Numbered from the stretch's first letter, positions 30,851-40,665 are shown. The stretch is 64,000 nucleotides of DNA from Lepidostoma basale (GCA_022606425.2 JAHDVF020001034.1:744001-808000); one strand, 5' to 3'. Made by a program: numbers and translations. The notes: generated from the letters alone by a model not told the origin.

Positions 30851-31290
30851 TTTTTTTGTTTTCACTAATTATCATTCATATTAATGTAAAGTTTAACTTT
30901 CATAACATTTTTTTTATGTGTTTGGGTTAGTTCTTCTAGATTCTTTATTCATTTGCGAATATTAACCGAGATGATAATGTATGTCCATAATTAACACGTT
31001 ACAATGTTCTTGAGTTGTCTTTTTTATATTTTGTCTCTTAATTTAGTCGTATTTCAACGTCCGTCACTGTGACAGTGGTAATGATTCTCTTCAATGGGCA
31101 CAAGTCATTGGATTTTCAATGAAATTTTAAAAACAGGTTACGCAATGATACTTAACTGAGACTTAAGTAGAAGAGTATTATTGAGACTTTTTAAAATTTG
31201 GTATTCGTTGGATTAAAAAACAATTGAATAAATGGAAATTGTGACACTACTGGATTTTGGTAAAACAAATATATTTAAATATATTATATT
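30851..31290. other. Unassigned AT-rich region
   Basis: No recognised feature. Confidence 0.4.
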
Positions 31291-31294
31291 TACA

Positions 31295-31572
31295 AATATA
31301 TTTCTGCTTAATGCTTTCCAATCTTAATAGATGACGCTAGTGTAGAGTGAAATAAAAAATGTGAAGGTAAGTGCAGAATTCTAGCATATACACATCTTCC
31401 AAAAATTTGTCAGACGTGGTGGTCGTAAGAAAGGTGGAATGGGGAATGTTGTTAAACATAAAGCGATCGCTCAACCCAACCAATGACAGGTCATAAGTCC
31501 TGTAAGCGCCTCGGCCACCATATTCTGTTCCCAGAAAACAATTTACATCTTCGTCTCTATTGAGATACAATT
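31295..31572 (+). repeat. Repeat Z copy 2
   Basis: TTCTGCTTAATGC, GATGACGCTAGTGTAGA, CATCTTCCAAAAATTTGTC, AAGCGATCGCTCAACCCAAC, GACAGGTCATAAGTCCTG and a TCTATTGAGATACAATTAA end. A minus-strand open frame here is incidental. Confidence 0.75.
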
Positions 31573-31639
31573 AAAGCTTATAAAAAAAACTATATATTTG
31601 TATTGGTTTTTTTTATTACAATCTATAGATAGTCTTCTT

Positions 31640-31795
31640 CTTATTCTTCCTCTCTTAATAGATCTGGCGATCTGTGACACAGAAATCATGTCTCGTCGGA
31701 TGATGAGGTCCAGCTGTCCCACCATCTCTTAGGCGGTCTTCGAGGTGGGCGGTGTCAGGAGGGGATTTCATAAGCTGCTGTATGTCCGAGGCTGT
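31640..31795 (-). mobile_element. RT terminal fragment, minus strand
   Basis: The reverse strand reads MVGQLDLIIRRDMISVSQIA, RSIKRGRIRRR, equal to the terminal DDMISVSRFVRSIKR of 11385-11625. A GAAGGTGGGCGGTGTC-like part upstream is scrambled. Confidence 0.7.
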
Positions 31796-31799
31796 TTGC

Positions 31800-32048
31800 T
31801 TTTTCACTCATTCTTTCCATGTGCCCCAACCATCTTATCATGCACTTTCCTTATTTTGTTCATAAAACTTTCATTCGCACCACATTCACTTCTTATACTT
31901 GTATTTGTTACTCTATCATATACAGATTTGTTACACATTCGTCTAAGAGATCTCATTTCTACTGCATATATTCTACTTTCATCCTTATTTTACCAGTTCC
32001 ATGCTTCACTTTCATACATAAGGGTCGACACAAGAACCCCATTCTGAC
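31800..32048 (-). mobile_element. RTE-A internal fragment, no 3' tail
   Basis: Minus strand covers VLVSTLMYESEAWNW, EIRSLRRMCNKSVYDRVTN, SIRSECGANESFMNKI and GHMERMSE, then stops at 31800 next to another retroelement piece. Loss of the 3' end implies deletion or rearrangement rather than ordinary 5' truncation. Confidence 0.8.
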
Positions 32049-32514
32049 ACCATATTTTATATATATTTCCACATTATTTTTTAAGAAACAAAAAATATTT
32101 TCTATAGTCTATCTCATTGAGACAATTCTTAAGAATCATATTTACTCAAGTGTGTTCTAATAATTTGACCTCCAATAAATATGGTCGGCTTTCTCATAAA
32201 GCATTCTGCTCACATGCGAAATTTCGGCAGAAGCATTTGAAGTTTTGTAAAATCAGGTTTTTCTTAGATTAAGTCATAAATTTCTGAAATATAATATTAA
32301 ATCACTGAATCGACGTCTTACGTTTTATTGATTTTCTTCTTTCGATTCAAGCTTTGTTAATATTTATTGGTGTTACATTCCATAAACAGTGCCTCACGTC
32401 GATAGTAATAAATTCTTTGTAAAAAAAATACGATATTTCTATTGTTTTACGACATAAAAATTAACAGGTGATTTAAAATTAAGTATTTACACAAAATATT
32501 ATAATTGAGCATAT
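32049..32514. other. Unassigned AT-rich region
   Basis: No recognised feature. Confidence 0.4.
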
Positions 32515-32569
32515 TATTAATATTTTATTGAATCGCTCTTTACATCATTACATCATTATATTGATTCCC

Positions 32570-32614
<45 letters not shown>

Positions 32615-32620
32615 GTAATA
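32515..32620 (-). repeat. SINE1 ATT-type tail and (AAT)n microsatellite
   Basis: ATTGAATCGCTCTTTACATC at 32531-32550 is the reverse SINE1 variant 3' end. 32574-32612 is an AAT microsatellite that also resumes after the mariner at 33461. Confidence 0.7.
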
Positions 32621-32693
32621 ATAATATTGGGTTGATGCAAAAGTTATGACCGTTTTTTACATATACAATTGAACATTTTTTTTTAGATTTGTA

Positions 32694-33053
32694 AAAACTA
32701 ACTAACTAACTAACTAACCATCACGCCGTCTCCCCGAAGAGGTAGGCAGAAAGAATGGACTGCCACACCTTTCTTTCCTGACATATTTCTCTCGCTTCCT
32801 CAACATTCATACATCGTGTCATGCACGCGCGTCGATTTCTCTGACTCCTCACATGGCCGACGTTCAATATTTGATTTATTTGATCGTGCCACGTTTTCCT
32901 CGGTCTTCCTCTATTTCTGGTACCATTTACATCATTAACATATAATTTTTTTACCATTCTTTCTTCATTCATTCTTTCCATATGTCCAAACCATCTTAAT
33001 GATCCTTTCATTATTTTGTTCATGACACCATCATTCGCACCGATTATTTATTA
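32694..33053 (-). mobile_element. RTE-A copy inserted in mariner, with 12-bp TSD
   Basis: Flanked by TTTAGATTTGTA at 32682-32693 and 33054-33065. It carries the (TTAG)n tail at the left and an open frame 32721-33023: MNKIMKGSLRWFGHMERMNE, KKLYVNDVNG, RGRPRKTWHDQINQILNVGH, CMNVEEAREICQERK, AYLFGETA. The uninterrupted frame and perfect duplication indicate recent insertion. Confidence 0.95.
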
Positions 33054-33073
33054 TTTAGATTTGTATTATTTAC

Positions 33074-33325
33074 TTATTTAATTATATAATTTCCATCAGT
33101 TCTAATAACCTTCTTCCATCTTTCTATCAACTGACTAATACCATTAGTGTAAAATTCCGTGGATTTTGATGACATCTGCTCCATACACTTCGCAAATGTT
33201 TTTGGTTGCCACACTCGCGATATCGCCTTTACGGAATTCATAAAGTAAACAATGACGTAAATGCACTTTATTACCGACATTTTGAAAAAATACAAGGACT
33301 CTTCACTGTACTCAGGCCAGGCCAA
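33074..33325 (-). pseudogene. Mariner transposase C-terminal remnant
   Basis: An 83-residue minus-strand frame ending SKSTEFYTNGISQLIERWKK, VIRTDGNYIIK. The block FYxxGIxxLxxRWxKVIxxDGxY is the standard mariner transposase C-terminus. The DDD/DDE catalytic residues and the helix-turn-helix are missing. Confidence 0.85.
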
Positions 33326-33458
33326 AACTGAATAGAAAGTAGAGGGAAAGCATCATTTATACAATGGAATCATTAAAAAGAAGATACCATTCATCATTCT
33401 GAAGAATTTTTTTTTTACCTAGGATCATGAAAAACGGTCATAACTTTTGCAACAACCC

Positions 33459-33460
<2 letters not shown>

Positions 33461-33490
<30 letters not shown>

Positions 33491-33600
33491 TGATAATATA
33501 CTTGCATAATAATAATGATTATTTACTTTTAAAGCGCCGATTTTGTCATCATCACCTCAAGGGCCAATGATTTGTTATATTGAGCCAATCTTTCACCATT
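33461..33600. other. (AAT)n remainder and spacer
   Basis: The AAT repeat continues for ~25 bp, followed by unassigned sequence. Confidence 0.6.
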
Positions 33601-33604
33601 TTAT

Positions 33605-33732
33605 AACTAACTAACTAACTTACCATCACGCCGTCTCAGGCACAACTCGGTCTCTATTTCTAGTTCCATTTACATCGTTAACTATTTTTTATCTTTTACC
33701 ATTCTTTCTTCATTCATTCTTTCCACGTGCTC
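33605..33732 (-). mobile_element. RTE-A fragment with internal deletion
   Basis: Minus strand: FGHVERMNEERMVK-like, then VNDVNGTRNRDR, then a jump to the GACGGCGTGATGG end and TTAG tail. About 230 bp are missing between them. Confidence 0.78.
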
Positions 33733-33740
33733 AAAAAAAT

Positions 33741-33852
33741 ACTTCTACACCAGAACCAAAGACAATGTGACAATCACACTGCCATCGCCTGGAATCGAAC
33801 CCGGGACCTTCAGTGTGACAGTCATAGCGCTTGCCACTCGGCCACTATGGTC
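33741..33852 (-). repeat. SINE1 head fragment
   Basis: Reverse of the tRNA-like head and first body part: CACTGCCATCGCC, GGAATCGAACCCGGGACC, GCCACTCGGCCAC. It is directly abutted to the RTE-A fragment at 33732. Confidence 0.82.
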
Positions 33853-33943
33853 TTAATGTTAATTATATTAATAACATATAAAACGATTAATTGTTTAAAG
33901 GCTATCCAAAAAAGGTTAGGCAGTGCACAATTGTATTATTGTT

Positions 33944-33998
33944 AATCAAATCAATCAAATATTAAATATCGGCCACGTGAGGAGTCAGAGAAATCGAC
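33944..33998 (+). mobile_element. RTE-A short fragment
   Basis: ATCAATCAAATATTAAATA and TCGGCCACGTGAGGAGTCAG, AGAAATCGAC equal the INQILNVGHVRSQRNR coding block; nothing else is retained. Confidence 0.72.
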
Positions 33999-34337
33999 AG
34001 TCCAAGAATCGAGTATTTCTGACACTCTAAGCGCGTTTTTTGGTAATTGTGGTGTCCGCCCTGCAGTTTGTCATATATGTCATGATAGGTCGCACACAAA
34101 TTGTATCATAACATTAATAGCCGAAAACTCGGATGTCATTAAGAAAGAGTACAAGAATATATTGAATACAAGAAGTGAGGAATAATTCTTTAAATTTTAT
34201 TCAGATTTTGAATCTAATTTTGAATTTCGTTCTGATTATTGTTGTATGACAGAAATGTAAAAGACAAATGGAGAGCAATTTAGAATTGTTAGTTGTAAAT
34301 TTTTAACGTGTATGAAAAAAAAAATACATTAAAAATT
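33999..34337. other. Unassigned
   Basis: No recognised feature. Confidence 0.4.
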
Positions 34338-34435
34338 ACAACATACTCCCCACGGGAGACGCGGTGTTATGGGTTTGCGAACCTTATCGCCACTAATAGG
34401 CATCTCCCGCGCACAATTCGATCGTCCAACATCCA
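34338..34435 (-). repeat. SINE3 5' part, minus strand
   Basis: CACGGGAGACGCGGTG, GTTTGCGAACCTTATCGCC and ACTAATAGGCATCTCCCG are the reverse of the SINE3 5' region at 50649-50720. The RTE-A-derived tail is missing. Confidence 0.75.
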
Positions 34436-34705
34436 CAAAAAAAAAATATAAAATACAATGATATAAAATAAAATAACAAAATAAAAATTATTAAACACAA
34501 AATATTATTTTTAGATGGTGCACATATTGTCTATTTAATTTATGTTCCACGTATCCACATTTTTTTAAAATTAGCAGTAATTAGGCACTTAAAACAAACC
34601 AACACCAGCAAGAACTTTAAAATAATATTGAAGAACTTATTCAAATTGTCATTGGAACAAATAAAAAAATTATTTTTACACCTGTCAAAATTCTTTATAT
34701 AAACA

Positions 34706-34872
34706 AAAACTAACTAACCATCACGCCGTCTCCCCGAAGTAGTAGGCAGAAAGAATGGACTGCCACACTTTTCTTTCCTGACATATTTCTCTCGATTCCT
34801 CAACATTCATACATCGTGTCATGCACGCGCGTCGATTTCTCTGACTCCTCACATGGCCGACATTCAATATTA
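34706..34872 (-). mobile_element. RTE-A 3' end fragment
   Basis: Minus strand: NVGHVRSQRNRRACMTRCMN, VEESREICQERKVWQSILSA, then TTCGGGGAGACGGCGTGATG and two TTAG units. 5'-truncated within NVGHV, like the copy at 15572. Confidence 0.88.
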
Positions 34873-35574
34873 ACAAAATTCTATATATTTTTTTAAATCA
34901 CCTTGTGACTTTATTTTCTAAAATCAACGTTCTGTTTATATTTTGTATTTCGAACATATTTGAAAAAAATAATAATAATTATATACAGTCACATTTGTTT
35001 CGTCGCAGCTCGTAGCAGAAACGCCAAATTGGAGTGCTACGTTCATTAGTGGCAGAGCCAACCCTTCTTTCAATGTCACTCTTCATTCGTATACATAGAC
35101 TAATACAGCATACACACGCGATTATTCTTCTGAAAGAGATATTGTCCCTCCGGTGAGTACAATAGGTATCACTCGCATTGCGCAGGCGCCAGCTATATTA
35201 TCAATACAGGGCTCACGCACACACGGGCGCGAACAAGGCAACACACACGCAGGTTTTTCGTGTTTTCTCCTTTCTTATTTGCCCACGGCTTCGCATTCCC
35301 CATTTCCTCGCAGTGTCGAGGGACATCTGCGCGAAGGACGTATCTCCCGACACTAACGGGTAAACGAATTACCCCCCTTTTAGTACCAGCCCACACAATA
35401 TTTCGTGTTGGTTCAGACTTCTCTTTCTATCATATTTCTCATACATACAAATTAATCAATATTTTTTAAGATATACAATAATAACATAAAATGAATTATA
35501 ATGATTAAACATATACTATACACAACTGCATATTAGTCAATAAAATATTTTTTAAAGTTCTAAAATTAAAAGAT
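34873..35574. other. Unassigned; less AT-rich block 35010-35400
   Basis: 35010-35400 (GCGCAGGCGCCAGC, CACACACGGGCGCGAAC, CTGCGCGAAGGACG) differs from all repeats in the window. Four overlapping short frames exist on both strands without motifs. Candidate host regulatory or untranslated DNA. Confidence 0.4.
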
Positions 35575-35676
35575 TAACATAATCATGAAATGAAAAATCT
35601 ATACAATGGGACTACCCATTGTATAGATTTTTCATTTCATGATTATGTTATACAATGGGACTACCCATTGTATAAC
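35575..35676. repeat. Perfect 36-bp-arm palindrome with duplicated apex
   Basis: 35575-35610 and 35615-35650 are exact reverse complements with a 4-base loop ACTA. The apex (TACAATGGG, ACTA, CCCATTGTA) is then repeated at 35647-35676 as a second, smaller hairpin. Confidence 0.93.
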
Positions 35677-35835
35677 TAAGATGAGGCCACCGATGAGATG
35701 GACCGATGATATTATCAAAATGGTTGGAAAATCTTGGATACAAAAGGGGCAGGATAGAGACGAGTGGAAGAAATTGGAAGAGGCCTATATCCAGCAGTGG
35801 AGGGAAGAAGGCTAGCAAAGAAGAAGAAGAAGATA
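35677..35835 (+). mobile_element. RTE-D-like terminal fragment
   Basis: Reads MRPPMRWTDDIIKMVGKSWI, QKGQDRDEWKKLEEAYIQQW, REEG, then stop and (GAA)n. RWTDDIxxxxGxxWxxxAQDRxxWxxLEEAYxQQW is the end of RTE (BovB-like) ORFs. Confidence 0.88.
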
Positions 35836-35864
35836 ACTAATACGACGGAAAGCGTTTTATTTTA

Positions 35865-36280
35865 TAATTAATACAAATGAAAATGTCTGTGTTCTGAAGA
35901 TTTATTATAGTTTATGGGAATAACAAATATCAACTGTATTTTCAGTTTTTATAATACCTTAGAAAGGTAATATGCGGTAGTAATGAGTTCTTTTATATGA
36001 AACGTGTGAAAATCTAAACAAAATAATTAAAGGATGGCTAAAATAGTTTGGACACATATAAAGAATGAATGAAGGAATAATGATAAAAAATATTTACGAT
36101 CTAAACGGAACTAGAAATAGAAGAAGACCGAGGAAAACGTAGTAGGATCAAATATTGAATGTCGGCCACGTAAGGAATTAGTTACATGGCCAACCACGTT
36201 AACCACGTAGAATGATGAAACCCTATCATTCCCATTAACTTATAAAATTTCTTGAAAACAGATATTTTTATCGAATTAGT
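35865..36280. repeat. HH3 palindromic element containing an RTE-A fragment
   Basis: The left arm (AATGTCTGTGTTCTGAAGAT, TTATGGGAATAAC) and right arm (TCATTCCCATTAACTTATAA, TTTCTTGAAAACAGATATTT) are inverted and enclose ~290 bp including the RTE-A piece at 36005-36180. Confidence 0.65.
36005..36180 (+). mobile_element. RTE-A fragment, degenerate
   Basis: Contains AATAGTTTGGACACATAT, AACGGAACTAGAAATAG, AAGACCGAGGAAAACGTAG, AATGTCGGCCACGT: the FGHM, VNGTRNR, RPRKT, NVGHV blocks with several indels. No tail. Confidence 0.78.
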
Positions 36281-36406
36281 TGTCATAATGTGAATTATGA
36301 CGATTACATAGATTTAGAATAATTTATACACAAGCTGTTAATTCGTCAAAGAAATATTTATTTAATTTGAAAGATTCTATCAAACTTATAAATTTATATC
36401 GTTCTC

Positions 36407-36440
36407 CCGATGATGAAGGTGTAAGCCTTCGAAACATGTC
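36407..36440 (+). ncRNA. Hammerhead-like core, HH4, best copy
   Basis: CCGATGA (U4 to C), perfect stem II GAAGG/CCTTC around TGTAAG, GAAAC, ATGTC with palindromic stem III ACATGT. The module CATTATGGAATTCCACAG follows at 36497. The C at U4 is shared with both arms of the 16533-16633 copy, so it is a family feature, not a random mutation. Confidence 0.68.
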
Positions 36441-36539
36441 GAGAAAAATAAACTAAAAAGTGGTAAAAACAGTGTTTTAATTCATAAAAATTCGTCATTA
36501 TGGAATTCCACAGTGTTAACGCCTCAAGTTTATCTAAAA

Positions 36540-38280
36540 TCTATCAAACTTATAATACATGCTATGCCTATAAGTAGACACATTTAAAAAGTAAAAGAAC
36601 CTACCTTTTCTAAAAGTTTAATTTTTTAAAGTTACCCGTTTCGCCTATTTACGTCATTTTCAATTGTTATTTGATACAGTCCTGGCTAAACGATACTTAT
36701 CACACCTATAAAATATAACAAATGCTCAAAAAAAACATTTTCCTTAACACTAAAACAAAACCTTTGACATCCAAAGAATGTTCAAATTTACTTGGTCAAT
36801 TTTTCCATGATGAATTTATAGTGCCTTTTAATCGTCTCAAGATAGAAACAACCGTATCAATGAAAAAAACTTTCTCTAAAAAAGCATTAAAAAATTAACG
36901 TATTACAATGATTTTAATTTTAGAATAAAATAAAATTATTTTTAAAATAGGTTTTGTTATTAAAATAATCATTAATAATAGGGTTTGCGAAATTTCAAGT
37001 GTTGATAAATAATATCAACACTTGAAATTTCCCTTTGATAAATAATACAATAATAGAAAAAATATACAATGATAGAAATACGCACAAATTATATTGTAAA
37101 AATCTAAACGAATTTTATTTAAATTTCATAATACTGTATCACTATATCAATATACAATCATTTATACTGTAATGAAGTTATCAAATATTTTCAAGATTAG
37201 AAAACCATATTTTTTCCATCACTAAATCTTATTTATTTGCGTTTTTCATGTATATGTTTTATTATTCATAGGTGAATTAAATATTCATAGAATTTATACG
37301 TATATTTTGTATACTAAAAAATAACAACTGTTCGTCTTTAAATTTATGTTTCAAGCAATTGTGTTTTAACAATCAATCAGGGATTTAAAGTTAACAACGT
37401 TTATTCCACTATAACTCAGCATTAAACCAAAGAAGGCAAATTTCAAATAAGCTTTTCGAAATATCATAAAACATATAGATTATGCATACATTACAATATT
37501 CATGAGAACATACTTTAAATAGCTTTCCAAATACTTTTATTAGTATTGTGTTGGCGCATGTTTCCAAGCCCACGAAGCTTTTATAGAAATCTGAAACGAC
37601 TCTCACAAATATTGGAAAATACTCATAAAAATTTATAAAATGCATGTTTTCTGATACACGGACTGTCAATAAACAATTGATCTACCCATTTTACGATAAT
37701 AAATTTATTATAACAATTCTTTTATTAGTTTTTGTCCCTTATAAGAAGCGGGTTATCTACTCGTTTATTTCGAAATTTGAAATACGTATTTGTATCAAGT
37801 TATAAAAACACATGAGTTGCAAAACCATATCTCGTGTGCCAGAATAGATCTAAGTTAGTAGTGTTATAAATAAAAGATAGAATGTGAAGATTCGTGAATG
37901 ATATTTGAGCTAAAAAAACACAATCTTGTATCTATATATTTTACATGCAAACCTAAAGAATATTATATATTTTTTATTTTTTATAATCCAAAAAAAGCAG
38001 TTTGTTTATTGGAATCTTTTGTTTGTCAAATGTTCGTCAAAAATAATTAAATCGTAATTCTTTTTTATGCAATATATTTTAAGACTTAATCCACTTGTTC
38101 TTCAAATTCTGACCGCTTTCTTCATCTCACTGTCATAAAGAAGATGATCAAGTGAAATAAAAATAAATATATAATAATATAAATATTTTTGTTACACATC
38201 ATTAAGTAATTGTTTTTTCTTCAAATAAAATAATATAATATTTTTAATATTTGTATCTAAACCACTTAAATTGTTAACAT
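36540..38280. other. Unassigned AT-rich region with one hairpin
   Basis: An inverted repeat at 37004-37051 (GAAATTTCAAGTGTTGAT facing its complement across ~7 bases) is the only structure seen. The minus frame 37409-37669 has no motif. Confidence 0.45.
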
Positions 38281-38281
38281 C

Positions 38282-38313
38282 AACCGGTTTCGCTCCCGCT
38301 GGAGCTTCGTCAG
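38282..38313 (-). ncRNA. Hammerhead ribozyme core, HH2, full consensus
   Basis: Minus strand: CTGACGA exactly, stem II GCTCC/GGAGC with loop AGCG, GAAAC, CGGTT making stem III ACCGGT and triplet GTT (a permitted NUH site). All conserved core bases are present. Stem I flanks (CACC before, GATG after) pair poorly in isolation. Confidence 0.8.
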
Positions 38314-38336
38314 GGTGAGAGAATAAACTCTAGAAT

Positions 38337-38645
38337 TAACATTTTGAATGTATACAAATACTTGTAGACAAATACTGGATTTTACCCATTGCGGGTAAAT
38401 TATTTTTTTTATGAGGATTAATTGACACCTAATCTTAATATACGGCGCTAGTGTAGATTGAACTAAAAAATGTGAAGTGTTCCTCAACATTGTAGCATTG
38501 TAGCACAACATGTATATACATCTTCCAAAAAATTGTCAGACGTTGTGGTCGTAAGAAGGGCGAAATGGGGAATGTTGTTAAACATAAAGCGATCGCTTAA
38601 CCCAACTGACAGGTCATAAGTCCTGGTTTGAGGTCATAAGAATAT
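38337..38645 (+). repeat. Repeat Z copy 3
   Basis: The left flank TTTTGAATGTATACAAATAC, TTGTAGACAAATACTGGATT is shared with 63600-63650. It then has ACGGCGCTAGTGTAGATTG, CATCTTCCAAAAAATTGTC and AAGCGATCGCTTAACCCAAC. Confidence 0.75.
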
Positions 38646-39225
38646 GGTTTTACACTCATGGTGCGATATATTATATTAAATGCCTTTGTTAACAGTAAAA
38701 ACTATATGAATACAGATTTATTGTATACCATTACTGTAAGGTTTCTTAATAGGTAGGTACTATTCGTAAGCGCTAATAACATATCTGGTTCCAAAGTATA
38801 CCATTTTTATATGAGCAAAATTGTTATTACGCGTTTTTATTATCGTCTCCTTCTCCAATAATGGAAAAACTTCCACTCACGCCTGGAAATATGACAAAAG
38901 TAGGAACATCCCCGCATCGCATTACAAAGGAAGAGCGCTCCTCGCACACACTCTGCAGGGCGTATAACCCGGAGCCCGGGAAGGTTTCATTTCATTCCAA
39001 AGACGTAGAATACATTAAGGGGCGATGGAATAAAAAAAGTAGCACAATATAATATCTTGCCGGCATAATGGTGGAGAGCGGGACCCACGTTCCGGGGCTG
39101 GTCCATTGCGCGAAATGGATTATTTTCATGACATATATAGATAGATTCATTTTCTGCATTTGTATGATCATCGTCATCAACAATAAATAATATATATGTT
39201 TTTATATACTCGTATAATATATGGC
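38646..39225. other. Unassigned; less AT-rich 38850-39120
   Basis: 38860-39110 (AACCCGGAGCCCGGGAAGG, GCGGGACCCACGTTCC) has overlapping short frames on both strands without motifs. Possibly host DNA. Confidence 0.35.
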
Positions 39226-39227
39226 AG

Positions 39228-39722
39228 TGCACAGTGGTGTTCTTCTACCGACCCTTATGTATGGAAGAAAAGAAGGATGAAAGTAAAATAAATGCAGTTG
39301 AAATGAGATCTCTTAGATAGAAGAATGTGTGGATACTCTGTGTATGATAGAGTGCCGAATGAAAATATAAGAAGTGAATGCGGTGTGAATGATGGTGTCA
39401 TGAACAAAATAATGAAAGGATCATTAAGATGGTTTAGACATATTGAAAGAATGAATGAAGAAAGAATGGTAAAAAAATTATATGTTAATGATGTAAATGG
39501 AACCAGAAATAGAAGAAGACCGAGGAAAACGTGGCACGATCAAATAAATCAAATATTGAATGTCGGCCATGTGAGGAGTCAGAGAAATCGACGCGCGTGC
39601 ATGACACGATGTATGAATGTTGAGGAAGCGAGAGAAATATGTCAGGAAAGAAAAGTGTGGCAGTCCATTCTTTCTGCCTACCCCTTCGGGGAGACGGCGT
39701 GATCGTTAGTTAGTTAGTTATA
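39228..39722 (+). mobile_element. RTE-A copy, well preserved
   Basis: Starts at HSGVLLPTLMYGR, with a one-base-level frame change before RMCGYSVYDRVPN. It then has one open frame to the stop and GTGATCGTTAGTTAGTTAG. Tail at 39703-39720. Confidence 0.92.
39325..39702 (+). CDS. RTE-A ORF C-terminal end, partial
   Basis: 125 residues: RMCG-type start region, YDRVPNENIRSECGVNDGVM, NKIMKGSLRWFRHIERMNEE, KKLYVNDVNGTRNRRRPRKT, WHDQINQILNVGH, RACMTRCMNVEEAREICQER and SAYPFGETA. This is the region after the RT thumb; its role is thought to be nucleic-acid binding or structural. No catalytic residues are included, and the methionine start is internal. Uninterrupted frame suggests a young copy. Confidence 0.88.
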   Translation: MCGYSVYDRVPNENIRSECGVNDGVMNKIMKGSLRWFRHIERMNEERMVKKLYVNDVNGTRNRRRPRKTWHDQINQILNVGHVRSQRNRRACMTRCMNVEEAREICQERKVWQSILSAYPFGETA

Positions 39723-40110
39723 CTCTTATATAGTTTTTTTTTAAGGTTTAGTTTTTAAACTGACAACATTGTTTCTGCAGACTGTCAATTTGACAGTTTA
39801 CAGTTGATTTGTAGTCAATGCGTTTTGCCATTTTACCATGAATAGACTGACGTCAGAACAGCGCTTGCAAATTGTGCAAATTTATTTTGTAAATCATGGT
39901 TTGGTTCGCCAAACTTATCTTGCACTACGTCCATTTTACGGTCGACATAATTGTCCATCCGAGCAAGTTATTCGAAAGACCATGGATCGTTTTCGCACCA
40001 CGTACACTCTAGTGGAAAATTGGATTTCACGATTGCGCTTCATTAGCCGTGGCGCTCGTATGCTCGAAATCATATTTAAACAATATTGGCATAAAATTAT
40101 CTAATTAATA
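39723..40110 (+). mobile_element. Mariner-like deletion derivative
   Basis: Between the RTE-A tail and ~40110. It contains a short transposase-derived frame preceded by CAATGCGTTTTGCCATTTTACC. Terminal inverted repeats could not be made out, so the exact ends are uncertain. Confidence 0.7.
39838..40104 (+). CDS. Truncated mariner-like transposase, intact 88-aa frame
   Basis: Residues 1-57 are the N-terminal helix-turn-helix of a mariner-like transposase: LTSEQRLQIVQIYFVNHGLV, RQTYLALRPFYGRHNCPSEQ, VIRKTMDRFRTTYTL. Residues 58-88 (VENWISRLRFISRGARMLEI, IFKQYW) resemble the extreme C-terminus. The central catalytic domain with its three acidic residues is gone, yet the frame is kept across the junction. 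The product would bind DNA at most. Start: the ATG follows CATTTTACC and matches the family's usual start. Expression unknown. Confidence 0.8.
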   Translation: MNRLTSEQRLQIVQIYFVNHGLVRQTYLALRPFYGRHNCPSEQVIRKTMDRFRTTYTLVENWISRLRFISRGARMLEIIFKQYWHKII

Positions 40111-40239
40111 AAGCCAATATCATAGACATAAACATTATTTTAATGTGTTTTTTTGTCATTTTGAATATGTATTGTATACCTGTAAAAAACACCATTAGTA
40201 GAAAGAAACAGTTAAACTTTAGTAATACGCCAATACTTG

Positions 40240-40435
40240 GTGGTTTGACATATTTAAATATTGAATTCAACACTTTGTATGAAACCACATAATTTTGAGT
40301 AAGGAGCTTCATCAGAGTATACACAAACTGTTTGTGTCAGTTTGTATATAGCCCTGATGAAGCTCTTTACAAAGTGAAACCGGTTAGCGCTCTTTACTCA
40401 AAATAATGTTGTTTATACAAAGTGTTTAATTATTT
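40240..40435. repeat. HH2-like fold-back element
   Basis: Arms CACTTTGTATGAAAC, CATAATTTTGAGTAA and their mirror copies TACTCAAAATAATG, TTTATACAAAGTG surround a loop near 40325. Both arms carry CTGATGA plus AGCTC. Only the plus arm keeps GAAACCGGTT; the minus arm has lost about 26 bp at that point. Confidence 0.8.
40354..40385 (+). ncRNA. Hammerhead-like core with weak stem II
   Basis: CTGATGA, then AGCTCTTTACAAAGT (only CTTT/AAAG can pair), GAAAC, CGGTT with stem III ACCGGT. Core bases are intact, but stem II pairing is shifted from the usual position. Confidence 0.62.
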
Positions 40436-40665
40436 TTTTAGAAACTGTTAAACTTTGTTTTTTCCTTTGTTATGAAGAGAGAAATTGTTAATATTTATTT
40501 TATTTATATAAATATATCGCTTCTTTAAGAATGATGTAAAACTCCATATTTTGTAATTAATACGAATGAATATGTTTGCATATGTTTGCTAGAAGTTTTT
40601 TTATATTTTATGTGAATGACACGCTTTGTCGGTCAAAAACATTGTCAAATGTCAACACCTTATAT

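Larger units (their letters stand above)
32627..33460 (-). mobile_element. Mariner deletion derivative with TIRs, split by RTE-A
   Basis: The left end TTGGGTTGATGCAAAAGTTA and right end (minus strand) TTGGGTTGTTGCAAAAGTTA continue as TGACCGTTTTT on both sides: inverted repeats of ~31 bp with one mismatch. TA dinucleotides flank both ends (32625-32626, 33461-33462), the mariner target. Without the 372-bp RTE-A insertion and its duplicated target it is about 460 bp, so most of the transposase gene is gone. Confidence 0.92.

Noticed and set aside
37004..37051. MicroRNA precursor hairpin
   Set aside because: The hairpin has perfect ~18-bp arms and a short loop, but arms are too short and too perfect for a typical precursor and there is no expression evidence.
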